Shown here one piece after another: positions 33,641 through 42,908 of a DNA stretch of 45,265 nucleotides. The position numbers and the translations under genes were made by a program. This DNA comes from an uncultured Bacteroidales bacterium (GTDB lineage Bacteria > Bacteroidota > Bacteroidia > Bacteroidales > Bacteroidaceae), in NCBI GenBank assembly GCA_902760345.1, contig CACWFY010000040.1:1-45265 (forward strand), written 5' to 3'. The notes under the pieces are model-generated. The model saw only the letters and a program-made list of their open reading frames with translations, searched no databases and was not told where the DNA came from. The first letter of the stretch is position 1. The number at the start of each line of letters is the position of its first letter.

Positions 33641-34942
33641 ATGAAAGAATTTGTAATCTCAGAGGTCAAGGCCGAGACTGCCGTGCTGGTAGGTCTGATT
33701 ACCCAGCAGCAGGACGAAGCCAAGACAAAAGAATACCTCGACGAGCTGGAATTTCTGGCCGATACCGCTGGTGCTGTAACTGTGAAGCGTTTCACGCAGA
33801 AAGTTCAGGGTCCCAGTCAGGTGACCTATGTCGGCAAGGGTAAGCTCGAAGAAATTAAGCAATACGTCAAGCAGCAAGAGGATGCGTATTACGACTGGTT
33901 GGATGCCGGCCGTCCAGAGCCTGAAGAGGGTGGGGAGGCTCCCCAGCCTGTGGGTATGGTCATCTTCGACGATGAGCTTAGTGCCAAGCAGATTCGTAAT
34001 ATCGAGGCAGAATTGAAGGTGAAGATCCTGGACAGGACGAGTCTTATCCTCGATATTTTTGCCATGCGTGCTCAGACAGCTGAGGCCAAGACGCAGGTCG
34101 AGCTGGCGCAGTATCGTTATATGCTGCCCCGTCTGCAGCGTCTGTGGACCCACCTGGAACGTCAGGGCGGTGGCTCCGGTAGTGGTGGCGGCAAAGGTTC
34201 AGTTGGTCTGCGTGGTCCTGGTGAGACCCAGTTGGAGATGGACCGCCGTATCATTCTTCATCGCATCACGTTGTTGAAGCAGCGTCTGCTCGAGATTGAC
34301 CAGCAGAAGACGACGCAAAGGAAGAACCGTGGCCGCCTGATTCGTGTGGCTTTGGTGGGTTATACCAATGTGGGTAAGTCGACCATGATGAACCTGCTGA
34401 GCAAGAGTGACGTGTTTGCCGAGAACAAGTTGTTTGCCACCCTTGACACTACGGTACGCAAGATGACCATCGACAATCTGCCCTTCCTGTTGGCCGATAC
34501 CGTCGGTTTTATCCGTAAGCTGCCTTCCGACCTTGTTGAGAGCTTCAAGAGTACGCTCGACGAGGTGCGCGAGGCCGACCTGTTGGTGCATGTCGTCGAC
34601 ATCTCCCATCCCGATTTCGAAGAGCAGATCAGCGTCGTTGAAAAGACTTTGGCTGATCTGGGCTGTGCCGACAAGCCTTCGTTGTTGGTGTTCAACAAGA
34701 TTGACGCCTATACGTGGACTCCCCAGGACGAGGATGACTTGACGGCACCTACCCGTGAAAACATCTCGCTCGACGAACTCAAGAAGACGTGGATGGCAAA
34801 GCTGCAAGGCGACTGCCTGTTCATTTCTGCCAAGCAGAAAGAGAATATTGATGAGTTGCGCAAGACACTTTATATGCGGGTTCGCGAGCTGCATGTCCAG
34901 AAATATCCCTATAACGATTTCCTTTATCAGATTGAAGATTAA
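33641..34942 (+). CDS. hflX: Ribosome-associated GTPase HflX
   Basis: A GTPase that splits stalled or heat-damaged ribosomes. The 433-residue protein has the HflX N-terminal domain (about 1-170, including FDDELSAKQIRNIEAEL and ILDRTSLILDIFAMRAQTAEAKTQVELAQ), the Gly-rich GLRGPGETQLEMDRR link, and a G domain with GYTNVGKST, DTVGFIRKLP and NKID. It leads a long co-directional series: DUF4954 follows after 22 bases, then the M16 protease, fumarase and two M6 proteases. Confidence 0.95.
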   Translation: MKEFVISEVKAETAVLVGLITQQQDEAKTKEYLDELEFLADTAGAVTVKRFTQKVQGPSQVTYVGKGKLEEIKQYVKQQEDAYYDWLDAGRPEPEEGGEAPQPVGMVIFDDELSAKQIRNIEAELKVKILDRTSLILDIFAMRAQTAEAKTQVELAQYRYMLPRLQRLWTHLERQGGGSGSGGGKGSVGLRGPGETQLEMDRRIILHRITLLKQRLLEIDQQKTTQRKNRGRLIRVALVGYTNVGKSTMMNLLSKSDVFAENKLFATLDTTVRKMTIDNLPFLLADTVGFIRKLPSDLVESFKSTLDEVREADLLVHVVDISHPDFEEQISVVEKTLADLGCADKPSLLVFNKIDAYTWTPQDEDDLTAPTRENISLDELKKTWMAKLQGDCLFISAKQKENIDELRKTLYMRVRELHVQKYPYNDFLYQIED

Positions 34943-34964
34943 CATTGAACCAACATAAATTGAT

Positions 34965-36818
34965 ATGAGAGACTACAGACAATTGACAGAAGACGAGATT
35001 CGCGTCTTAGAGAATAACAGCTGTTGGGCTGAAGATTGGAACAGAGTAAAAGTGGCTGAGGACTTCCGTCCCTATAATTTCCACCGAGTAGTATTCTATG
35101 GTGATATCCGTTTGGGCATCTTCGAAAAGATGGTCGAGGTAGCCACAGGCTTTACCAAGCATTCGGGCATCAACGATGCCACGTTGCGCAATGTCACCGT
35201 TGGCGACGACTGTCTTATTGAGAAAGTCGGCAACTTCATCAACAACTATACGATTGGCGACGACTGCTACATCTCGAATATCTCGACGATGGAGACCACC
35301 GAGGGTGCCACCTATGGTGAGGGCCATCTGGTCAGCGTGCTCAACGAGATGGGCGACGGCAATGTGGTGTTGTTCCACGACCTGAACTCACAGTTGGCCG
35401 CGTTTATGGTGAAGTATTTTAAGGACAAGCAGTTGAAGGACAACCTCACACGACTGATCAACGAGGAAATCCGCTTCACACAGCCTGAGCGTGGCACCAT
35501 CGGCAACGGCGTGAAAATCATCAACTCGAAGGAGATCACCAATACCGTTGTCAAGGACGACTGTGAAATCAATGGCGCTGCCCGTCTTAGCGACTGTACC
35601 ATTCTGAGCTCAAAAGATGCTGCCGTATACATCGGTACAGGTGTTATCTGCGAGAACAGCATCATCTCGAACGGTTGCAGCATCACCAACTCTGTGAAGA
35701 TGCAAGACTGCTTCGTGGGCGAGGCTTGCCAGATTACCAACGGCTTTACGGCAGAGGCCAGCGTGTTCTTCGCCAACAGTTATATGGCCAATGGTGAGGC
35801 CTGTGCTGCTTTCTGCGGCCCGTTCTCGGCTTCCCACCATAAGAGTTCGCTGTTGATTGGTGGCGAGTTCTCGTTTTACAATGCCGGCTCGAACACCAAC
35901 TTCTCGAACCATGCCTACAAGATGGGTCCCTTGCACTATGGAACCCTCGAGCGTGGCACGAAGACCGCCTCAGGCGCCTATGTGCTGATGCCCGCCAAGA
36001 TTGGTGCGTTCAGCGTCTGCTTTGGCAAGCTGATGAATCACCCCGACATGCGCTGTCTGCCTTTTGCCTACCTGTTGGCATACGGCGAGACGATGTATAT
36101 CGTGCCTGGCCGTAACATCACGACCGTGGGCCTCTACCGTGACATCAAGAAATGGCCGAAGCGCGACAAGCGTGCCGCTTCTTGCCGCAAGAGCATCATC
36201 AACTTCGACTGGCTGTCGCCCTTTACCGTTGGCGAGATTGTCGAAGGTAAGAAGATTCTCGAGAACCTGCGTCAGGCTGGTGGCAACAACGTGTCGTCAT
36301 ACAACTTCCAGGAGTATATCATCAACGCCTCTTCGCTGAAGAAAGGCATCAAGTATTACGATATCGCCCTGCGCATCTACATAGGAGCCGTGCTGAAACG
36401 TGCTATCAAGGGCGGCTTCTACGGTGAGCCCGTAGATACTGTTGGCGAAGGCCAGTGGAACGACCTGTCGGGCCTGCTGTTGCCTGCCAGCGAAGAGCAG
36501 CGTTTGCTGGACGATATCAAGAATGGCACCATTGAGAGCATTCAGGAGGTGCTCGTCCGCTTCAACGAGATTAACAGCCATTATCGCGAGTATCAGTGGA
36601 CGTGGACCTACAAGTTGATTCTTGACTACTATGGCGTCGACGAGTTGAGTGACCAGCTCATTGATCGTATCCGCGAGGACTACGTCAAGGCTCGTCGTGC
36701 ATGGATTGCCGAAATCCGCAAGGATGCGCAGAAGGAGTTTGACATGGGCGATGTTGAACAGGAGGTCTTCGACGACTTTATCTCGAAACTCGATCACGAA
36801 ATAGATTATGAAGATTAA
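34965..36818 (+). CDS. DUF4954 family protein (left-handed beta-helix)
   Basis: The 617-residue protein matches the Bacteroidota DUF4954 family. Its middle part shows hexapeptide-like repeats of a left-handed beta-helix (for example VTVGDDCLIEKVG, TIGDDCYISNIS, YIGTGVICENSIISNG), as in sugar nucleotidyltransferases and acyltransferases, so a transferase role is possible but unproven. No signal peptide is seen. The C-terminal 180 residues are helical and charged. The end overlaps the M16 gene by 11 bases in another frame, which implies coupled translation. Confidence 0.85.
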   Translation: MRDYRQLTEDEIRVLENNSCWAEDWNRVKVAEDFRPYNFHRVVFYGDIRLGIFEKMVEVATGFTKHSGINDATLRNVTVGDDCLIEKVGNFINNYTIGDDCYISNISTMETTEGATYGEGHLVSVLNEMGDGNVVLFHDLNSQLAAFMVKYFKDKQLKDNLTRLINEEIRFTQPERGTIGNGVKIINSKEITNTVVKDDCEINGAARLSDCTILSSKDAAVYIGTGVICENSIISNGCSITNSVKMQDCFVGEACQITNGFTAEASVFFANSYMANGEACAAFCGPFSASHHKSSLLIGGEFSFYNAGSNTNFSNHAYKMGPLHYGTLERGTKTASGAYVLMPAKIGAFSVCFGKLMNHPDMRCLPFAYLLAYGETMYIVPGRNITTVGLYRDIKKWPKRDKRAASCRKSIINFDWLSPFTVGEIVEGKKILENLRQAGGNNVSSYNFQEYIINASSLKKGIKYYDIALRIYIGAVLKRAIKGGFYGEPVDTVGEGQWNDLSGLLLPASEEQRLLDDIKNGTIESIQEVLVRFNEINSHYREYQWTWTYKLILDYYGVDELSDQLIDRIREDYVKARRAWIAEIRKDAQKEFDMGDVEQEVFDDFISKLDHEIDYED

Positions 36819-39714
36819 GCAGATTCTGACAATTGTTTGCCTGCTGGCACTCGTAGGTGGTATGCAGGCTAAGGACTACAAGTACCAGACGGTGCCTGGC
36901 GACCTGACGAAGACAAGAATTTACACCTTGGACAACGGACTGAAGGTATACCTCTCTGTCAATAAGGACAAACCGCGCATACAGACCTATATCGCTGTGC
37001 GCACAGGTTCGAAGAACGACCCTGCCGAGACGACCGGTCTGGCGCACTACCTGGAGCACCTGATGTTCAAGGGCACCACGAGTTTTGGCACCAACAATGC
37101 CGCCGCTGAGGCTCCCCTGCTGGCCGACATCGAACAGCGCTACGAGGCCTATCGCCAGCTCACCGATCCTGAGGCGCGCCGTCAGGCCTATCATGGCATT
37201 GACTCTGTGTCGCAGGTTGCTGCCCAGTATTTTATCCCCAACGAGTACGACAAGCTGATGGCTGCCATTGGTGCACAGGGTACCAATGCCTTTACGTCGA
37301 ACGACGTGACGTGCTATGTCGAGGATATCCCGTCGAACGAAATCGAGAACTGGGCGAAGATACAGTCCGACCGCTTCCAGCACATGGTCATCCGCGGTTT
37401 CCATACCGAGCTCGAGGCCGTCTACGAAGAGTACAACATGTACCTCACCGACGATGGCGACAAGATTATCAGTGCGCTGGGCAAGAAGCTGACGCCCACC
37501 CATCCCTATGGCACACAGACCACCATCGGTACGCAGGAGCATCTGAAGAATCCGTCGATTACCAATATCAAGAATTACTTTACCCACTGGTATGTGCCCA
37601 ACAATGTGGCCATCTGTATGGCGGGCGATTTCGACCCCGACCAGGTGATGACCATCCTCGAGCGCTACTTCGGCGAGTGGAAGCCCGGCGCAGACGTCAG
37701 CCAGCCCGTATTCCCTGTGCAGCGCCCCTTGACGGCCCCTACAGATACGACCGTTATCGGCCAGCAGGCCGAGCAGGTATGGATGGGATGGCTCGCCAAC
37801 AAGGCCGCTGACCTGCAGTGCGACACCTTGGAGGTCGTTGAACAGCTGCTCAGCAATGGTCGTGCAGGCCTCTTCGACCTGAACCTCAACCAGCAGATGA
37901 AGGTACAGGTAGCACAGGGTGGCTGCTACAACCTGCAGGACTATTCATTGTTCCTGCTCATCGGCATGCCCAAGCCCGGTCAGTCGTTGCAGGAGGTGCG
38001 CCAGCTGATGCTGGGCGAGATCGACAACCTGAAGGCCGGACGCTTCTCTGACGACCTGCTGCCTTCGGTGGTCAACAATATGAAGCTCGCCTACCAGCAG
38101 TCGCTCGACAACAACCGCTGGCGTACAGGCGAGCAGATGCATGCCTTCATCAATGGCGAGTCGTGGGAGCAGCATGTCGGCAAGATGAACCGTATCGCCG
38201 CTATGACCAAGCAGCAGGTGGTCGACTTTGCCCGCCGCTTCTTTGCTGCCGGCTATGCCACCGTGTTCAAGGAGCAGGGCATCGACTCACTGCAGAAGAA
38301 GATCGACAAGCCCGCCATCACGCCCATACCTACCAACCGCGACCAGATCAGTTCGTTTGTGCGCGACATCCAGAATAGCAAGGTAGAGCCCATCCAGCCG
38401 CAGTTTGTCGACTTCAGCCGCGACCTCACACAGGCTACCGTTCGCAAGGGTTTACCCCTTCTTTATAAGCAGAATACCGACAACGACCTCTTCACGCTGC
38501 AATTCCGCTACGAGTTCGGCCACGAGGACGACAACCGTTACGACGTGGCCAGCAACTATCTGGAGTATGTGGGTACCGACCGGCTGACCGCTGCCGACAT
38601 CAAGCAGCAGTTCTATCGCCTGGCCTGCAACTACAGCGTTAACGTCAATGCCGACAATCTGACCATCAGCCTCTCAGGACTCAACGAGAATATGCCTGCC
38701 GCCCTGCACCTGCTGGAGGACGTGCTGCACCATGCCAAGGGCGACAGCGAGACCTACGCACAATTTGTCGACCTCATGCTCAAGGAGCGCGACGACAACA
38801 AGAAAGACCAGCGCACCTGCTTCGACTATCTGTACTACTATGCCGTCTATGGCCCTCATAATATGCGCCGCGACGATATGACTGCCCAGCAGTTGCGTGA
38901 CGCACAGCCACAACAGCTGCTCGACCTGCTCAGCGGCCTCTCCGACCTGCAGCACAGCGTGCTCTACTATGGTCCGATGACCCAGCAGCAGCTCGTCAAG
39001 GTGCTGAAGAAGGAGCATCGTGGCGCCAAGACGCTGGCAGCCGTACCGCAGGGACAGCCCTTCACGGCCCAGCAGACCCCACAGAACGAGGTGTGGATAG
39101 CTCCCTACGATGCCAAGAACATCTACATGCGCATGTACCATAATGAAGGTCGCGCCTTCCGTCTCGACGAGGCTGGCGTGCAGAACGTGTTCAACGAGTA
39201 CTTCGGTGGTGGCATGAACGGCATCGTCTTCCAGGAGTTGCGCGAGGCCCGCGGACTGGCCTATAACGCCTATGCCCGCTATATGCGTCCTGGCAAGCAG
39301 TCTGAACAGGAGTATTACTTCACCCACATCATCACGCAGAACGACAAGATGATGGACTGCGTGCGCCAATTCCACGAGATTCTCGACCGCATGCCGCAGA
39401 GCGATGCCGCCTTTGGTGTGGCCAAGGAGGGCGTGCTGAAGCAGCTCGCCAGTCAGCGCACCATCAAGTTCGGTGTCATCTCAGCATGGCTGGCCGCTCA
39501 GCGACTGGGTCTTTCTGACGACCTGACGCACCTGGTCTACCAGCAGCTGCCTGCCGTTACATTGCAGGATATCAGCCGTTTCGAACAGCAGCAGATGGCC
39601 GGCAAGCCCTATCGCTACATCATTCTCGGCGACGAAAAGGAGCTCGACATGGAGGCGCTGGGCAAGATTGGTCCCATCCGTCGCCTGACCATCGAAGAGA
39701 TCTTCGGATACTAA
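36808..39714 (+). CDS. M16-family zinc metalloprotease (pitrilysin/insulinase type)
   Basis: The 968-residue protein has a signal peptide (end near GGMQA-KDY) and two M16 halves. The N-terminal half carries the inverted zinc motif HYLEH (His80, Glu83, His84) and the distal Glu region ELEAVYEEYNM. The C-terminal half is the inactive partner, with the typical FQELREARGLAYNAYARY segment. Such periplasmic proteases degrade small proteins or peptides in a closed chamber. It starts within the 3' end of the DUF4954 gene. An octamer array fills the gap to the fumarase gene. Confidence 0.93.
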   Translation: MKIKQILTIVCLLALVGGMQAKDYKYQTVPGDLTKTRIYTLDNGLKVYLSVNKDKPRIQTYIAVRTGSKNDPAETTGLAHYLEHLMFKGTTSFGTNNAAAEAPLLADIEQRYEAYRQLTDPEARRQAYHGIDSVSQVAAQYFIPNEYDKLMAAIGAQGTNAFTSNDVTCYVEDIPSNEIENWAKIQSDRFQHMVIRGFHTELEAVYEEYNMYLTDDGDKIISALGKKLTPTHPYGTQTTIGTQEHLKNPSITNIKNYFTHWYVPNNVAICMAGDFDPDQVMTILERYFGEWKPGADVSQPVFPVQRPLTAPTDTTVIGQQAEQVWMGWLANKAADLQCDTLEVVEQLLSNGRAGLFDLNLNQQMKVQVAQGGCYNLQDYSLFLLIGMPKPGQSLQEVRQLMLGEIDNLKAGRFSDDLLPSVVNNMKLAYQQSLDNNRWRTGEQMHAFINGESWEQHVGKMNRIAAMTKQQVVDFARRFFAAGYATVFKEQGIDSLQKKIDKPAITPIPTNRDQISSFVRDIQNSKVEPIQPQFVDFSRDLTQATVRKGLPLLYKQNTDNDLFTLQFRYEFGHEDDNRYDVASNYLEYVGTDRLTAADIKQQFYRLACNYSVNVNADNLTISLSGLNENMPAALHLLEDVLHHAKGDSETYAQFVDLMLKERDDNKKDQRTCFDYLYYYAVYGPHNMRRDDMTAQQLRDAQPQQLLDLLSGLSDLQHSVLYYGPMTQQQLVKVLKKEHRGAKTLAAVPQGQPFTAQQTPQNEVWIAPYDAKNIYMRMYHNEGRAFRLDEAGVQNVFNEYFGGGMNGIVFQELREARGLAYNAYARYMRPGKQSEQEYYFTHIITQNDKMMDCVRQFHEILDRMPQSDAAFGVAKEGVLKQLASQRTIKFGVISAWLAAQRLGLSDDLTHLVYQQLPAVTLQDISRFEQQQMAGKPYRYIILGDEKELDMEALGKIGPIRRLTIEEIFGY

Positions 39715-39722
39715 TTAAAGGA

Positions 39723-39762
39723 AAAAAAGTAAAAGAGTAAAAAGGTAAAACAATAAAACAAC
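39723..39762 (+). repeat. Octamer array between M16 gene and fumarase
   Basis: Five eight-base units: AAAAAAGT, AAAAGAGT, AAAAAGGT, AAAACAAT, AAAACAAC. The unit joints give GTAAAA or ATAAAA, so TAA recurs every eight bases in all three frames. It fills most of the 61-base gap. Confidence 0.83.
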
Positions 39763-39775
39763 TATTCAAAAAAGG

Positions 39776-41431
39776 ATGAATATGGCTAAGACAGTAGAAT
39801 TCAAGTATGCCCCAATGTTCCAGGTGGGCGAAGACAAGACGGAGTACCGCTTGTTGACAAAAGAAGGCGTGACAACGTCAGAGTTTGAAGGAAAGCAGAT
39901 CGTCAAGGTGTCTCGCGAGGCACTGACCCTTTTGGCCCAGCAGGCTTTCCACGATGTGGAGTTCATGTTGCGTCGCGAACACAACGAACAGGTGGCCAAG
40001 ATTCTCACTGATCCTGAGGCCTCGGAGAATGATAAGTATGTGGCCCTGCAGTTTCTGCGCAATGCCGAGGTGGCTTGCAAGGGCGTCCTGCCTTTCTGTC
40101 AGGACACGGGTACGGCTATCATCCACGGCGAGAAGGGTCAGCAGATATGGACGGGCTTCGAAGACGAAGAGGCCCTGTCGCTGGGTGTGTTCAACACCTT
40201 TACGCAGGACAACCTGCGCTATTCGCAGAATGCTCCGCTGAACATGTACGACGAGGTGAATACCCGTTGCAACCTCCCTGCCCAGATTGATATCGAGGCT
40301 ACCGAGGGTGCTGAGTATCGCTTCGTGATGGTCGCCAAGGGTGGTGGCTCTGCCAACAAGACCTACTTCTATCCCATGACCAAGGCCACCATCCAGAACG
40401 AGGGTACGCTCATCCCGTTCCTCGTCGAGAAGATGAAGTCGCTGGGCACCGCAGCCTGTCCGCCTTACCACATCGCCTTCGTCATTGGCGGTACGTCGGC
40501 CGAGAAGAATCTGCTGACGGTGAAGCTGGCTTCAATCAAGTTCTACGACGGTCTGCCAACAACAGGTGACGAGACCGGTCGTGCTTTCCGTGATATCGAC
40601 CTGGAGCAGAAGCTGATTAAGGAGGCTCAGAAGATTGGTCTGGGTGCACAGTTCGGTGGTAAGTATCTGGCTCACGACATCCGCGTCGTCCGTCTGCCGC
40701 GTCATGGCGCCAGCTGTCCTATCGGTATGGGCGTCAGCTGCTCTGCCGATAGAAATATCAAGGCGAAGATCAATGCCGATGGTATCTGGCTCGAGAAGAT
40801 GGACGCCAACCCCACAGAGCTCATTCCTGAGGAGCTCCGCAAGCCGGGTGAGGGCGGCAAGGGTATCGAGATTGACCTGAACGAGGGTATCGATGCCGTA
40901 CGTGCTGAATTGAGCAAATATCCTGTGTCCACGAGGGTCAACCTGCGTGGCACCATCATCGTGGCTCGCGACATTGCACACGCCAAGCTGAAGGCTCGTC
41001 TCGACGCTGGCGAGGGTATGCCCGACTACTTCAAGAAGTATCCTGTGCTGTATGCCGGACCTGCCAAGACCCCCGAGGGCTATCCTTGTGGTTCGATGGG
41101 CCCGACGACGGCCAACCGTATGGACCCCTACGTCGACGAGTTCCAGGCCAATGGTGCTTCGCTGGTGATGATTGCCAAGGGCAACCGCTCTGACGTTGTC
41201 ACCGAGGCTTGTAAGAAGCATGGCGGCTTCTATCTGGGCACCATCGGTGGTGTTGCCGCCGTCCTCTCACAGAGCTCTATCAAGAGCATTGAGTGCGTAG
41301 AGTATCCTGAACTCGGCATGGAGGCTGTCTGGAAGATTGACGTTGAAGACTTCCCCGCCTTCATCCTTGTCGACGATAAGGGTAACGACTTTTTCAAGAC
41401 CCTAAAGCCCTGGACACCATGCGCCAAGTAA
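39776..41431 (+). CDS. Class I (iron-sulfur) fumarate hydratase
   Basis: This enzyme interconverts fumarate and malate, here probably running toward fumarate for anaerobic succinate and propionate production. The 551-residue protein joins the alpha and beta parts of the oxygen-sensitive [4Fe-4S] family (FumA/FumB type). Cluster and substrate motifs include PFCQDTGTA (Cys108), [36 protein letters not shown] and [15 protein letters not shown] second ATG at 39782 (MAKTVEFKY) is as likely as the one at 39776. The 3' end overlaps the following protease gene by 13 bases. No promoter box is seen between it and the M16 gene. Confidence 0.93.
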   Translation: MNMAKTVEFKYAPMFQVGEDKTEYRLLTKEGVTTSEFEGKQIVKVSREALTLLAQQAFHDVEFMLRREHNEQVAKILTDPEASENDKYVALQFLRNAEVACKGVLPFCQDTGTAIIHGEKGQQIWTGFEDEEALSLGVFNTFTQDNLRYSQNAPLNMYDEVNTRCNLPAQIDIEATEGAEYRFVMVAKGGGSANKTYFYPMTKATIQNEGTLIPFLVEKMKSLGTAACPPYHIAFVIGGTSAEKNLLTVKLASIKFYDGLPTTGDETGRAFRDIDLEQKLIKEAQKIGLGAQFGGKYLAHDIRVVRLPRHGASCPIGMGVSCSADRNIKAKINADGIWLEKMDANPTELIPEELRKPGEGGKGIEIDLNEGIDAVRAELSKYPVSTRVNLRGTIIVARDIAHAKLKARLDAGEGMPDYFKKYPVLYAGPAKTPEGYPCGSMGPTTANRMDPYVDEFQANGASLVMIAKGNRSDVVTEACKKHGGFYLGTIGGVAAVLSQSSIKSIECVEYPELGMEAVWKIDVEDFPAFILVDDKGNDFFKTLKPWTPCAK

Positions 41432-42906
41432 TCCTGCTCTTTGCCCTGCTTGCGTCGCTGTTGCTCTCTGCACAGGAGGACTTCCAAATTGTCAAGGGCA
41501 ATTGTCTGCCTGACCTGGAGGGTGGTGGTAGCCACCGCGCTCTGGGTCGGTATAAATTGCAGAAACCTCGCAAAGATTGGGATGCTACGAAGACGTACAA
41601 ACAATTGGTCATACTGGTCGAGTTTGCCGACCTCTCGTTTGCTGAGGCCCACGACAAAGCGTTCTACGAGAAGGTGTTCAACATCTTCGACGAGTCTGCC
41701 TATGAAGGCAAGAAACGCTATGGCCAGGGTTCTGTAGCCGACTACTTCCGTACACAGTCGGGTGGCAAGTTCAACCTGCAGTTCGATATTGTCGGACCCT
41801 ATAAGGTGACAGCCAATGCCAAGAGTGAGGATAAATACAAACGGGCAGAACTGAAAGAGGCTACTACACTGATGGTCGCCGACCAGACAGAGCGTGACTT
41901 CTCGCAGTATGACTGGGATGACAACGGCTATATCGAGCAGGTGGTATATGTTTTGGCAGGACCTACCGGCAACGTGACGGGTAACGAGGGCTATCAGCAT
42001 CCCAATACGTATTCTTTTACCAGCGTAGAAACGCCTAATGGCAAGCGCATATCAAACTATACCTCCAGTACGGAACTCTGGACGATAGGGTCTGGCATCA
42101 ACTGTGGTATCGGTACCATCTGTCATGAGTTCTCCCATAGTCTGGGACTGCCCGATATCTATCCTACTACCAACGGCACAAATCCCGACTATTCAGTGTG
42201 TGACGAGTGGGACCTGATGGATGGCGGTAACTTCACCAATTACGGGTGGTGCCCGCCCAACTTCTCGGCGATGGAAAAGATGATGCTCGGCTGGCTACAG
42301 CCTATAGAGCTGACAGAACCATGCACCATTACCGATATGAAATCAGTTAGCGAGGGTGGGGAGGTCTACCAAATCAAGAAGAGCGACAACGAGTACGTAT
42401 TGCTTGAGAACCGCCAGTGGACCAAGTGGGACTACGGACAACCAGGAAACGGACTGGCTGTGTTCCACGTTAACTACTCAGCCTCCAGCTGGTCTGCCAA
42501 CAATGTGAATGGCGATAAGAGCAAGTTGGGCTACGAAATACTGCATGCCGATGGTAAGGACTTCAACGCATGGGAGACCGAGTTGGGCACCCCTTCTAAA
42601 TATGCCCAGTCTCAAAAGCTGCATAAAGTGCATTTGAGCACTTCTCCCTATCCTTTTGGTGAGGTAAATGACATTGCCGACTGGGAACTGTCGGACATCA
42701 CCGTAGATGCCGACGGTCTGGTGTCGTTCAAGTACAAAGGTGGCGCCCCCTCAGGCATTGCCTCTCCTCTCACCTCCTCACCCTCTCACCTCCTCACCCC
42801 CACTTACTTCGACCTGCAGGGTCGTCGCATCGACGCTCCCCTTCGTGGTCAGCTGTACATCGTGCGCAAGGGTGACGGCACCACGCGCAAGTACCTCTGT
42901 CAATAA
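41419..42906 (+). CDS. Secreted M6-type metalloprotease with C-terminal sorting-like tail
   Basis: The 495-residue protein has a signal peptide (end near LLLSAQ) and an immune-inhibitor-A/M6-like protease domain with the zinc site [11 protein letters not shown] (His236, Glu237, His240, Asp246) and the Met-turn [10 protein letters not shown]. After a beta-rich region comes a Ser/Pro linker encoded by an octamer array (42767-42798), then a tail [12 protein letters not shown]...[12 protein letters not shown] resembling the C-terminal signals of Bacteroidota secreted proteins. Export through the type IX system is likely but inferred. It overlaps the fumarase gene and precedes a paralogue by two bases. 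Confidence 0.87.
   Translation: MRQVILLFALLASLLLSAQEDFQIVKGNCLPDLEGGGSHRALGRYKLQKPRKDWDATKTYKQLVILVEFADLSFAEAHDKAFYEKVFNIFDESAYEGKKRYGQGSVADYFRTQSGGKFNLQFDIVGPYKVTANAKSEDKYKRAELKEATTLMVADQTERDFSQYDWDDNGYIEQVVYVLAGPTGNVTGNEGYQHPNTYSFTSVETPNGKRISNYTSSTELWTIGSGINCGIGTICHEFSHSLGLPDIYPTTNGTNPDYSVCDEWDLMDGGNFTNYGWCPPNFSAMEKMMLGWLQPIELTEPCTITDMKSVSEGGEVYQIKKSDNEYVLLENRQWTKWDYGQPGNGLAVFHVNYSASSWSANNVNGDKSKLGYEILHADGKDFNAWETELGTPSKYAQSQKLHKVHLSTSPYPFGEVNDIADWELSDITVDADGLVSFKYKGGAPSGIASPLTSSPSHLLTPTYFDLQGRRIDAPLRGQLYIVRKGDGTTRKYLCQ
42767..42798 (+). repeat. Octamer array inside the first M6 protease gene
   Basis: CTCTCACC and TCCTCACC alternate twice, giving a perfect 16-base duplication made of four eight-base units. 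They encode the linker just before the C-terminal tail. On the other strand each unit contains TGA. Confidence 0.85.
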
Positions 42907-42908
42907 TA

